DNA from: Bacteroidota bacterium
GTDB taxonomy: Bacteria > Bacteroidota > Bacteroidia > UBA8524
Assembly: GCA_006226545.1 (NCBI GenBank)
Contig: SBGR01000067.1
Coordinates: forward strand, 1 to 60,048
Length of the DNA stretch: 60,048 bases
Direction: 5' to 3'
Shown here: piece by piece, positions 31,848 through 41,000 of the stretch
How the letters are laid out: the number at the start of each line of letters is the position of its first letter
Numbering within the stretch: position 1 is the stretch's first letter
Position numbers and translations under genes: made by a program
The notes under the pieces: model-generated
What the model was told of the DNA's origin: nothing
What the model saw: only the letters and a program-made list of their open reading frames with translations
Databases searched by the model: none

Positions 31848-32459
31848 CTATTCCATAGTGAATTCGGCAATACCCCGAATTTCTTGAACTCTTTTATCTA
31901 TTATCAAGGCTGATTTACCATGCTCTTCATCGTAATCTGCATAGAATTCTAAGACAAGTTCACCCTCACTTCCTACCTGAATTGTTTTCAGTGTTAGTTG
32001 TTTCATTACCTCTTCTGGCTTTAAATTTTCAGATGGAAAAAGACGGTGAAAATCTTGAGCAAATGCATCTTTTAGGTGATTGAAAAAACTTGTATCTAGT
32101 CTTGGAAGGCTTTGAATTAGCTTCAAATGATTTTGATTTAAAGTTTTATTTCTTGTGAATACTTGAAGCTCATATTCTACACCTGAATCAACATCAAAGT
32201 GGTTCGCATAATTAGGCCACATGAATAAGTTTGTTAAGTATTCCTCACCTTCATAATATTCAAATGCACTCCAGTCACTCAATTCAGGAAATTCAATTTC
32301 TTCTGGATAAGCAATTGAAAATCTTGAATCAAAAGAATCTTCATACGACGTTTCTGATTTAGAATTAACCGTATCTGTCTGTTTCTCGGAATCCTGTATC
32401 ATGACGAAAACTAAACCAAAACAAATTAATGCGACTACTGCAAGTATGATAAAGGTCAT
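31848..32459 (-). CDS. Membrane-anchored protein, function unknown, AT-rich
   Basis: A 203-residue protein with one N-terminal membrane helix (IILAVVALICFGLVFVMI), followed by an acidic soluble part (DWSAFEYYEGEEYLTNLFMW). No family recognised. Codon use is visibly richer in A and T than in the neighbouring genes, so recent acquisition is possible. No operon partner: the flanking genes on both sides are separated by about 50 bases. Confidence 0.6.
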   Translation of the reverse strand: MTFIILAVVALICFGLVFVMIQDSEKQTDTVNSKSETSYEDSFDSRFSIAYPEEIEFPELSDWSAFEYYEGEEYLTNLFMWPNYANHFDVDSGVEYELQVFTRNKTLNQNHLKLIQSLPRLDTSFFNHLKDAFAQDFHRLFPSENLKPEEVMKQLTLKTIQVGSEGELVLEFYADYDEEHGKSALIIDKRVQEIRGIAEFTME

Positions 32460-32509
32460 GGAATAAATGGTTTAATTCAAGCAAGATACGTAATTGAATG
32501 TAATAAATG

Positions 32510-33130
32510 CTACAAACACACAAACCCAATTTTAGCAGCTAAGCTATCGTAGTGTAAGCTGTTTCCTTTTAGTTCGTTGGCCGGTTTTTTACTGTCGCTC
32601 AGCATTTCAATATGCAGTTCGGGTTCTAGCGAAGCATTCACCGTTTGATTCGGTTTTACTTCGGCTATTTCAGCTTTTGGTTTGGCCTCCGATTCTTTCT
32701 TGGTGAGGTAAACGGTGTCGTGCACTAAAACAGATTCCTTTACCGGAACCTCCACCAATAGCGTATCGTGCAGAATCTGTTTCGTTTCTGTTTGTGCCGG
32801 AGGAGTTTCGCTAAAATAAAGCACGGCAAATCCGAATGCCATCGCTAAAAAGACCGTGGCAGCCCAACCCACCGGCATGCGGTAGCTCAACCAAACAGGA
32901 ACAGGGTTTCTCTTTTCCTTCAGTTCATGGGTGATGTTTTCCCAAACGGCTTCCTTGCCGCGGGTGGAGTGTTGAGTATTTTGACCATCCAATAAGCGAA
33001 TAGCTTGGTGCATATCATTGTAATCTTGGGCGCTCATCTCCAGGAGCACTGTTTTTTGTTCGTGCTGATTCAGTTGCTCAAAAGAGCGGTTTTCCAGCCA
33101 TTCGTATATCTTTTCGCTAGCGGTATTCAT
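32510..33130 (-). CDS. Putative anti-sigma factor
   Basis: A 206-residue single-pass membrane protein. A cytosolic N-terminus (~85 residues, ENRSFEQLNQHEQKTVLLEM) is followed by a membrane helix (WAATVFLAMAFGFAVLYF) and a periplasmic low-complexity tail. The start overlaps the end of the ECF sigma gene by 14 bases. This arrangement and topology are those of ECF anti-sigma factors, but no zinc-binding HxxxCxxC motif is present, so the call rests on context. Confidence 0.7.
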   Translation of the reverse strand: MNTASEKIYEWLENRSFEQLNQHEQKTVLLEMSAQDYNDMHQAIRLLDGQNTQHSTRGKEAVWENITHELKEKRNPVPVWLSYRMPVGWAATVFLAMAFGFAVLYFSETPPAQTETKQILHDTLLVEVPVKESVLVHDTVYLTKKESEAKPKAEIAEVKPNQTVNASLEPELHIEMLSDSKKPANELKGNSLHYDSLAAKIGFVCL

Positions 33131-33695
33131 GGTAAAGTGCTTTTAAGGGAACACGTAGTTTTTTAATGAGGTAGAAGAGTCCGGATTTTACAGACCCTTC
33201 AGGTATTTCAAGTATTTGCGCGATTTCTTTTACATTCAAATCCATCTCAAAGCGCAGGTGGTAGAGTTCGTTTTCTTTGGCGCTGCAACTTTCCAGCATT
33301 CGGGCAATTTCTTCTTTCAGTTTCGCCCGATCCAGACTGTGGTTGAGTTCCATGGATGTTTCGGTGGCCGTAAGCTTCTCTTGCATAATTCGCCCACGGT
33401 TGGCTTCATTGCGTAGCAAGTTTTTGCAGTGATTGGCGCAGAGGCTGAGCATCCAAGTGCGGAACTTTTTATCCGGCTTATACGAGTCGGCTTTGCGCAT
33501 AATGGTGATAAATACTTCTTGAACAGCATCTTCGGCTTGTGCTTCGTCTTTTACAAATCCATGAGCAAATCGACAAAGCAGTTTGAAGTAGCGATCGTAT
33601 AATTCGCGCAGCGCCTCTTGCTTTCCAAACACGACAAGCTCCATCAGGAGCTCATCGCTGGCTTCCGCCAGTGGGGTATGTCGGGATAAGCGCAT
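33117..33695 (-). CDS. ECF-type RNA polymerase sigma factor
   Basis: A 192-residue sigma factor with region 2 (FAHGFVKDEAQAEDAVQEVF, FRTWMLSLCANHCKNLLR) and region 4 with its helix-turn-helix (LNVKEIAQILEIPEGSVKSG). It would direct transcription of an unknown regulon when released by the anti-sigma factor encoded directly behind it. It overlaps the upstream gene by one base (TGATG), so the three genes at 32.5-34.9 kb form one operon. Confidence 0.93.
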   Translation of the reverse strand: MRLSRHTPLAEASDELLMELVVFGKQEALRELYDRYFKLLCRFAHGFVKDEAQAEDAVQEVFITIMRKADSYKPDKKFRTWMLSLCANHCKNLLRNEANRGRIMQEKLTATETSMELNHSLDRAKLKEEIARMLESCSAKENELYHLRFEMDLNVKEIAQILEIPEGSVKSGLFYLIKKLRVPLKALYHEYR

Positions 33696-34861
33696 CAGTT
33701 GATGTGATCGTTTACTTCTTTTTCTGAACCGCTTCCTTTAGCGGCGGCAAGTAAATAACGCTTCAGCCATTCCATGCGGGTCTTGTCTTCGGCTAGTTTA
33801 TAGTGGTCGTAAAGCTTCAACATAGGTACCAGGTAATTGTGGTTGATCACAGGCACCAAGTCGGCAGACAAGTCCAGGTAATAAGCTTGTAGAATATAGT
33901 CTAAGCTATAATATTGTTCAAAATTCTTCTTCAATAAGGCACGTTCATCCACCGGTTTTTCACTGTATTGGTAAGCGAGTCCGGTGAGGTAAAGCTTCTC
34001 TTCGTGTGCTTGAACCAGGTCTTTGTAGCCCATCGACGTTAAGCCTACATTTACCGTATAACCTTGGGTATTGCTGATTAAGGCGGTCAAGAGGTTTTTG
34101 TAGAATTTCTTCACGTGGTTGGGGTCGTCTTCCGATTTAGCTTCCCAGTTGATTTGAAGTTTGCTAGCGATGCCCAGCTCCTTGAATAAGCTGTTTCGGT
34201 AATCGTCTATCATGATTAGGCTCAGGTTTATCACTTTTACATCCGTGCGGAAGCCTTGAGCTTGCACAAACCAGGCAGGGTAGGTATCGTTATCTCCTGC
34301 AGTTAGTAGGATTGATTTCTCCTTTAAACCGGCCAATACATTGTGGTTGTAATTGATCATTCCGGGAGAGAGCAAACCGGCTTTCCATTTTTTGGTTAAG
34401 GCTTCACCTCTCAATTTAAGGTTTCGGCTAAGCTCTGCTTGATTTACTACATAGTCAATGTGCTCTATGCGATCCGGCCCTAGCTCCATGGCACGGTTCA
34501 GTTTATCGATGTACTTTTGGTCGTTGCCGTGGTGCATCCAAGTAACCAAGTTGGCTTCGTAGCTGTCGGGTGCTTTTTCGTTGATTTCGGCAACAAGTTG
34601 CTCCATCTCTTTGAACTTGAGCGAATCGGCTCTTTTATCATTTTCATCGGTACGTTGCGCATTCCGGGTAGCGTAGTAGATATAGTACCAGCCAATGTGT
34701 TTGTTGGGGTCCTGCTTCAGTTCGGTACGCCACGCTTTAACTTGGTTGCGGTACCATTCCGGACTCTTTTTAACCAGTGCATAACCGTACACCGGTTCGG
34801 CCTTTTGTGCTCCAGCTGAAATGGAAAGGAGCAAAGCCATTGCGATAAATAGATTTCTCAT
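33695..34861 (-). CDS. Exported protein with a DUF2723-like motif, first gene of the ECF operon
   Basis: A 388-residue protein with a signal peptide (MRNLFIAMALLLSISAGAQ) and a helical, TPR-like body. Around residues 185-215 it carries ILLTAGDNDTYPAWFVQAQG followed by FRTDVKVINLSLI, which strongly resembles the soluble part of DUF2723 membrane proteins (GDNDTFPLW...), but the many membrane helices of that family are absent. It lies upstream of an ECF sigma/anti-sigma pair and shares a TGATG overlap with it, so it may take part in the envelope signal that the sigma factor senses. Function otherwise unknown. Confidence 0.7.
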   Translation of the reverse strand: MRNLFIAMALLLSISAGAQKAEPVYGYALVKKSPEWYRNQVKAWRTELKQDPNKHIGWYYIYYATRNAQRTDENDKRADSLKFKEMEQLVAEINEKAPDSYEANLVTWMHHGNDQKYIDKLNRAMELGPDRIEHIDYVVNQAELSRNLKLRGEALTKKWKAGLLSPGMINYNHNVLAGLKEKSILLTAGDNDTYPAWFVQAQGFRTDVKVINLSLIMIDDYRNSLFKELGIASKLQINWEAKSEDDPNHVKKFYKNLLTALISNTQGYTVNVGLTSMGYKDLVQAHEEKLYLTGLAYQYSEKPVDERALLKKNFEQYYSLDYILQAYYLDLSADLVPVINHNYLVPMLKLYDHYKLAEDKTRMEWLKRYLLAAAKGSGSEKEVNDHIN

Positions 34862-34920
34862 GGATTGTTTTTCTCTCTATACACGTGAGAGGCAAAACGG
34901 GTTCAATGAGGTGAAGTATT

Positions 34921-35025
34921 TTGGTACTTGGTATTTGGTACTTGGTACTTGGTACTTGGTACTTGGTACTTGGTACTTGGTATTTGGAACTTGGTACTTG
35001 TTTTTTGGAACTTGGTATTTGAAAC
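34921..35025. repeat. Heptanucleotide repeat array (TTGGTAC), fifteen units
   Basis: Fifteen uninterrupted 7-base units, all in phase: eleven are TTGGTAC or TTGGTAT, the rest variants (TTGGAAC twice, TTGTTTT, TTGAAAC). It fills the gap between the first gene of the ECF operon (promoter side) and the 3' end of the UbiA gene. An open frame over it is only a by-product of the repeat. Confidence 0.95.
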
Positions 35026-35029
35026 TTCC

Positions 35030-35914
35030 CTACACCAACCCAATACTCAGCACACCGAGAACCATGATGAATTTCAGTAGGTTGTTCACGGCATTGTAGT
35101 CTTTCTTTTCTCTGGCCATCCAGAGGAGGAGTCCGGCTATCGCTAACAAGGCTAAGGCGAAGAGAAAAAAGAACATCACCACACTCCAGCCTTGTAGTTT
35201 GTATACACCAATTACCGGCAATAAACTTCCCAGCATCATGAACAATAACAGCCTTTTGGTTTTAGGGATTCCAATGGCTACAGGAACCGTGGCGTATCCG
35301 TAAAGGATATCGCCTTTGATCACTTCCAAATCCTTCACCAGCTCGCGAATCAATTCGGTGATGACCAAAAAGACCACGTAGAGCACAATGCCCCAGCTCA
35401 GTTGCCAATAGTACAGGCAAACAATAAAGAAGGAACAAACAGAAAGGAAGGTGGCGGTGAGGTTACCAATGAAGGTTATCTTTTTGAGCTTATGCGAATA
35501 AAACCAAAGCAAGAAACAAAAGGCGCAGAGGAATAGTACTACAGGCCAACCGGCAATGAGTCCGATGGCCAAAGCGGTGAAATTGAATAGGAGGTAGGTA
35601 TTTAGCGCAAAACTCTTGCTGATGATACGTCCGATGATGAGCTTGTCCGGGTTATTGGCCAAGTCCTTCTCCATATCGTAAAAGGCGTTAATGAGGTAAC
35701 CACCGGCGATGATCATGCTGCAAGACAAAACCATGGCATGCAGTCCGGGATCGGCTAAGATATGGAGCACCTTCTCTCCTTTATTCAATAAGAAGATGGA
35801 GGCTAAATACTGTGCTAGCGCGATAAGTAATAGATTATACCAACGAACCAGACCCAGGTAGGCGAGGAATTTCACCAGGAGGGTTCTTTGATCCTGATTC
35901 AGGTATTGTGTCAT
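35030..35914 (-). CDS. UbiA-family prenyltransferase
   Basis: A 294-residue membrane enzyme with about eight or nine helices. The first Asp-rich prenyl-diphosphate/Mg site reads NAFYDMEKDLANNPDK and the second ELVKDLEVIKGDILYG. UbiA enzymes attach a prenyl chain to an aromatic or a glycerol-phosphate acceptor; Bacteroidota members of this type are often annotated as digeranylgeranylglyceryl-phosphate synthase. It is the last gene of an operon with mevalonate kinase (3 bases upstream) and mvaD, which make the isoprenoid precursor. The acceptor cannot be told from sequence. Confidence 0.85.
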   Translation of the reverse strand: MTQYLNQDQRTLLVKFLAYLGLVRWYNLLLIALAQYLASIFLLNKGEKVLHILADPGLHAMVLSCSMIIAGGYLINAFYDMEKDLANNPDKLIIGRIISKSFALNTYLLFNFTALAIGLIAGWPVVLFLCAFCFLLWFYSHKLKKITFIGNLTATFLSVCSFFIVCLYYWQLSWGIVLYVVFLVITELIRELVKDLEVIKGDILYGYATVPVAIGIPKTKRLLLFMMLGSLLPVIGVYKLQGWSVVMFFFLFALALLAIAGLLLWMAREKKDYNAVNNLLKFIMVLGVLSIGLV

Positions 35915-35917
35915 GGA

Positions 35918-36862
35918 TTAAAAACGGTGGATGATCTCCAGCTCGTACCCTTTGAGGTATTTTTCGGCTTTCTTCAAATCGGGAGTGAAGCCCAAGATAA
36001 AACCACCGCCACCGCTGCCGCAAAGCTTGAGGTAATAGGCATTGGTTTCGATACCTTGCTGCCACAGTTTGTGGAAGAGGTCGGGAATCATTGGTTTGAA
36101 ATTATCCAAGGCCAGCTTGCTCAGCTTCTTTAAGCTACTGAACAAAGGCTTGTAGTCGCCTTTCAAAAACGACTTAATGCACTCATCATTGTAAGCAACA
36201 AACTGCTCTTTCACCATTTGGCGGAAGCCGTCTTGCTTCAATTTATCGAGGAACCAGTTCACCAAAGGTTGTGTTTCACCCGGGTTGCCGGTATTCAACA
36301 AGAAAATGGCACCTTTTCCGGCTCCATCAAAAGCAGGCAATCCAACCGTGTCTAGGTCGGTTTTCGACTTGATTAGAATTGGAATATTCAGGTAGCAGAT
36401 CAGTGGATCCATGCCCGAGCTTTTGCCGTGGAAAAAGCTTTCCATCTGAGCGAAGAGCTGCTTCAATTGCAGGATTTCTTTTCTGGCACTGTTGTCTTTT
36501 GGCTCCAGCTTATTTTGAGCGTAGCGGTTGTAAATGGCTGCTACCAATGCGCCGGAACTTCCTACGCCAAAGCCTTGCGGAATGCTGGAGTTGAAGTGCA
36601 TGCCTTTGTTCAATTCCAGTTCAAAATGATCCAGATCGAGCTCTGCTTGCAATTCGCCTTTTACCTGTAGGTCTTTGAGGTAAGCGTGGTATTTGCGCAG
36701 GTCTTCGTTAGAGCGACGGATGAATTCTTCATCGGCATCGGCCTCAAAACTCAGTTTACCTTTGTAGTAGTTATAGGGGATAGAAAGGCCCATGGAATCT
36801 TCGATGATTCCATACTCTCCAAACAGGAGGATTTTGGCGTAAAAAAGCGATTCTTTAATCAT
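35918..36862 (-). CDS. Mevalonate kinase (GHMP family)
   Basis: A 314-residue GHMP kinase. Motif 1 AKILLFGEYGII is at the N-terminus, the ATP-binding glycine/serine loop reads IPQGFGVGSSGALVAAI, the conserved GKSSGMDPLICYLNIPIL follows, and motif 3 KLCGSGGGGFILGF is near the C-terminus. With mvaD directly upstream (8-base overlap) the substrate is very likely mevalonate; phosphomevalonate cannot be excluded. Its end lies 3 bases before the UbiA gene start. Confidence 0.88.
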   Translation of the reverse strand: MIKESLFYAKILLFGEYGIIEDSMGLSIPYNYYKGKLSFEADADEEFIRRSNEDLRKYHAYLKDLQVKGELQAELDLDHFELELNKGMHFNSSIPQGFGVGSSGALVAAIYNRYAQNKLEPKDNSARKEILQLKQLFAQMESFFHGKSSGMDPLICYLNIPILIKSKTDLDTVGLPAFDGAGKGAIFLLNTGNPGETQPLVNWFLDKLKQDGFRQMVKEQFVAYNDECIKSFLKGDYKPLFSSLKKLSKLALDNFKPMIPDLFHKLWQQGIETNAYYLKLCGSGGGGFILGFTPDLKKAEKYLKGYELEIIHRF

Positions 36863-37898
36863 TGTTCAGCCTAAAAGGGCCTTTGCCAACCTGATCACAA
36901 ATATAGGCTTTGTTCTCACAATACCCACTTAATTCTGCCTCGATCCAGGCTTCCACTTTGGCCTTTTCTGAAGACGGGTAGAGGAGGTGTACGTTTGCAC
37001 CGGCATCCAATGTAAAAAGAACGGGAATGCCATATTGTTTGCGGTAGTCCCAAATTTTTTCAATGATTTTCAGTGTATTGGGTTTCATGAGGATGAAATA
37101 CGGAATCGAACTCATCATCAAACCGTGTAACATCAAAGCTTCCGACTCCACCAACTGGGTAAAGGCTTCCAAGTCGCCGCTTTCTAAAATGTTCAATAAA
37201 CTAGCGAGGTTTTGTCCGGCAAGCTCAAATCGTTTCTCCGCAAATGGATGTCCGTTCATTAAGTCGTGGCCCACGGTGCTGCTTACCGATTTGGTTCCTT
37301 GGTGCACCAATAAGATGCAGTCTTGGAAATCTTGGAAAACCGGGTGTAGGTTTCCGGCGAATGGGGTACCGTAATCTTGGCTGCTGCCGGCGATAGCTGC
37401 ATGTTCACCCCAGCTTACCAATCCGCCGTAAAGGCTTCGGCACGCGCTTCCAGATCCTAGCCGGGCGAGGTGAGAGGCTCGTCGGTGAAAATCAGAAAAA
37501 CGTTCGCCTGTAATCTGTTCGTGCAAATCGCAGATGATCAAAGCCAAGGCACTCATGCCCGAGGCGGAGCTGGCGATGCCGCTACTGTGCGGGAAGGTAT
37601 TGCGGGTATGGAGCCTGAAGTTGAACTCGCTCAGCCAATCAAATTCAGGTGCGATGCGTTGTAAGAACTTCTCAATCTTCGGTACGAAGCTGTCTTTTTT
37701 CTCCCCATCCAAAAATACCTCAATCTGTTGTTCACCGCTTTTCGGTAAAAGCTCCAAACGACTTTCCGTGCGGCATTCGCTAAGGGTAAAACTGATGGAT
37801 GGATTCGACGGCAATTGAATGCCGTATTTTCCCCAATATTTCACTAAAGCAATATTGGATGGGCTCGCCCATGCAGCGCGGAAAAGGACTTCAGACAT
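36855..37898 (-). CDS. mvaD: Diphosphomevalonate decarboxylase
   Basis: A 347-residue enzyme making isopentenyl diphosphate from mevalonate diphosphate with ATP, the last step of the mevalonate pathway. The hallmark N-terminus ASPSNIALVKYWGKYG is present, then PSNPSISFTLS, the ATP loop FPHSSGIASSASGMSALAL, and GSACRSLYGGLVSW with the usual Asp-containing C-terminal half (FTLDAGANVHLLYP). It is the first gene of the mvaD-mevalonate kinase-UbiA operon. A TATCTTTG promoter element lies 4 bases before ATG. Confidence 0.94.
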   Translation of the reverse strand: MSEVLFRAAWASPSNIALVKYWGKYGIQLPSNPSISFTLSECRTESRLELLPKSGEQQIEVFLDGEKKDSFVPKIEKFLQRIAPEFDWLSEFNFRLHTRNTFPHSSGIASSASGMSALALIICDLHEQITGERFSDFHRRASHLARLGSGSACRSLYGGLVSWGEHAAIAGSSQDYGTPFAGNLHPVFQDFQDCILLVHQGTKSVSSTVGHDLMNGHPFAEKRFELAGQNLASLLNILESGDLEAFTQLVESEALMLHGLMMSSIPYFILMKPNTLKIIEKIWDYRKQYGIPVLFTLDAGANVHLLYPSSEKAKVEAWIEAELSGYCENKAYICDQVGKGPFRLNND

Positions 37899-37902
37899 GG
37901 GG

Positions 37903-37910
37903 CAAAGATA
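37903..37910 (-). promoter_or_regulatory. -7 element of the mvaD operon, 4 bases before ATG
   Basis: TATCTTTG on the minus strand, an exact TAnnTTTG match, 4 bases from the ATG; a leaderless message is predicted. The rest of the gap to 38021 holds only a small hairpin (TCGGG/CCCGA at 37935-37950). Confidence 0.55.
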
Positions 37911-38021
37911 GGGACGGGATTGACAATTCTTGCGTCGGGTTTAAGCCCGAGGCTAATCATTGAAATCTCAAACTGCTTTCTGCAGAAGTCCATCGCAACC
38001 AGCCTCTACAAATTCTCAACC

Positions 38022-41000
38022 TCACTCCTTAACCTCAATCCTCGCTTTCGTGCTGCATCCATAGAATGAAGGGTCGTACATGTCTTCTGCTCTGCTCGGA
38101 AGTAATTGGAAGTTACCGCTGAACTGCGGAAGCAATACAAACTCATAGGTATGGTAGCCTTTGGAGAATACCTCATGGTAAATGCGGATATGATCCGGAT
38201 AATATTCTCGGCCGCTTTCATCGCTCAGACGCTCCGGTTTTTCCAATACAATAAATCCGCTTGGCAGTGGGATTTGGGTAAGCACGTATTTGCGGGTCTG
38301 GCTGCTATTGACAGTGACACGCAAACGGTAGATTTCTCCTGCTTGCGCTTGCTGAACAACTTGTCCGCTGCTGTTCAATAGTTTGCTTTCCAAGGCCATA
38401 CCTGATGCTTGCATGCGTCCATTCAAATCCGGGTATTCTTCCACCACAATGATGCTCACTTGCTCACCGGCATTTCTCACGTTTAATTCACCTCCTTGGG
38501 CTTGTAAGCTTACTTGTTTCACGTAGTTCTGATTGCCCACCTGAACCTTAAACAAGGCGGTATTCGCTTCTTTGGCTTCTTCTACCAAGGTATTGATGAT
38601 ATTGGCTTTCTCGAAGGTATTGTGGTTGCTGTTCTTTAGGTTGGCAAAGACAAACTTGCGCATACCGGCCAGCTTATCTCCATAACCACCGGCAGTTTTC
38701 ATAATGCGGTAAGCTTGAAGGGTTAAGTCCAGCACTTGCGAGTTGAAGCCCCACTTGCTATTGCCGTCGAGGTAAATGAACCCGTTGGCATCTTGTTTCA
38801 GTGCATTTAAAATCACTTTCAGGTCCGGTTTACGTTTATGCAATTGCTTCAATTCCATCAAGGTCATTTCGGCTTGCAAAGGCAAATTATAGCGATCAAA
38901 TTTCTGAATTTCTGCGTTGTAGTCGTATTTCATGTCGAGCTTAGAAGCCAAAACCAAGACAGCCAGAGTCTGCTCTGCAGTTAAAGATTTTAAGCTGTTA
39001 ATCATCACTCCTGCAGCCCTGCGGTGTGCTTTGGTAGAATAACCTGCTTCGGCAGCCAGGTTCAAGGCTTGGGCAGCATACAAGGTCAAGTTTAAATCGT
39101 AACGACTGTTTTTATACCAGCCAAATCCGCCGGAGCGCGATTGAAAGTCCTCCAATCGATCAATCAACATCACTATTTCATTTTCTTCATTAAAAGGTTC
39201 GCCAATAGCGGCTTTCAATTGTTTTGAGCGAATCAAGGCAATAAGCTTGGAGGCCGTTTGTTCCGTACATCCGTAGCGGTACTGACGCAGGTCGTCAATC
39301 TCTTGTTGAATCAAATCCACAATACCACTGCGAATACGAACCACCCGACGCTCCGCTGAATCGGCCAAATTGAAGCTGATGTTTTGATCGCGGTCTAAGA
39401 GGAAAGTCTTTACTACCCTATACGGTGTCTTATTCGATAAGACAGGCAACTTGCGGCGTTCACCGTCTTTGTAGCCGTCGTAGTCTAGCGAATAGGTAAT
39501 AACTGAGCTATCGTCTGCATTATTAAACACATGGTAAGCCGTAGTACGGTAATAGGTTCCTAGGCTAATTTGGTCAGTTTGAGAAGTGCTATCGATGCTA
39601 AATTGTGTGGAAACTGTAATGGTATCTCCGGTGAGGTTTCTGATCTGCGGCTTGAAGTACAAGGTATCGCCGGCAATTACATGTTCCGGAACTTTCATTG
39701 CGGCACTAAGTGGCTTATACGATTGACTGTATACTTTGTTCAAGCCAGTATTTCGCTTCTTGTCTATCGCTAATGCATAATGCAGCCAAGAGGTTTCATC
39801 GTCCGGATTTCTATAGCTAAACCCAATCTTACCTTCTCGGTCTGTAATGAGGTGCGGGAACCAATAGGCCGTGGTTTTGAAATTATCGCGTATGCGGTTG
39901 GCATCCTCATCTTGGCGCATCTCGTTCAACCGGTCTTTTTCTTTATAGGTTCCATTAATCTTTTCGAAAGCCCTACTAATGATTAACTCAGCGCCAATGT
40001 TGGTTACGGCACCCTCCAATCGAGTTCCGTTCACGTAATAGGCGGTGCCTGCAGTGCGTGTTCCTCTGAAGGAGACTACTTCATCCAATGCAGCATCCGC
40101 TTTGACCGCTGGTGCTGCGTAAGAATAGCTGCGTTCTTCTGAATCACGGTAGCGCTTTCCGTCATACTCATTCACCATAACTTCATTCATAACAGCAACT
40201 GACTCTTTCATCACAATGCTCATGGAAAGGGTCTGTCCACTCTTCAGTGCTATGCCTTTGATGGTTTTGGTTTCAAACCCAATATAACTCACCACCATTC
40301 TGTAGTTCCCGCTTGGAAGATCCCTTAGCTCACAAATTCCATCGTCGTTAGAAATACCTCCATGCGACTTATTCTGGTTGTCTAGCAAGACCACATTGAC
40401 GAAAGGAAGGGGTTCTCCTTTTTCATCCTTGATCTCCAAGGATAGGAGTGGTTTGGTGCCCGACGATTTTTTGTATTCGTGTTTAATTTCACTCAGTGGT
40501 TCGGCAAATCGATCAGCGAAGGCGATATTGTTGCTTTGCTCAGGGTCTACGCAGTTGAAACTGAAGGAATGCAAACGTCCGCCTTTTAATTCCACCGTAC
40601 CGGCAAAGTAGAGTTGGCGATTCGGGGTAATCATCTCTGTCAAGTAAACACCCGGCTCCATGTCGAAATAGCTGAAATAGCCTTGACTATTTGTCTTAGC
40701 GAGGTATTTGTTTTTACCGTCGCGCGCCACAAACAAAACATAGGTATTGTAACTGGCCTTAAAATGCTGGTTGACCCAGCCGTTTACCTCGGCTTTGCGG
40801 TTTTGACCGGCACTTTCTGTTTCAGCCCTTGGTATATCAAACAAGATAGGTTTATCGTGTCCGTACTCTTGAATGGTCTTGAAATAAGCATACGAGGCTT
40901 CCTGTTTTTCGGCTTTGCTGGCTTCACGTTTTAGCAAATCCAAGCGTACAAAATTCAAAGAATTGGTATCGATAACCAGGTCGTCAATCACGTAATCGTC

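Noticed and set aside
34821..35099. A 92-codon open frame with GTWYLV repeats
   Set aside because: It is a by-product of the TTGGTAC heptamer array, which has no stop codon in this frame; it overlaps the starts and ends of real genes.
37935..37950. TCGGG/CCCGA hairpin as terminator of the alpha-2-macroglobulin gene
   Set aside because: Only five pairs, about 70 bases downstream, with no T-run on the minus strand.
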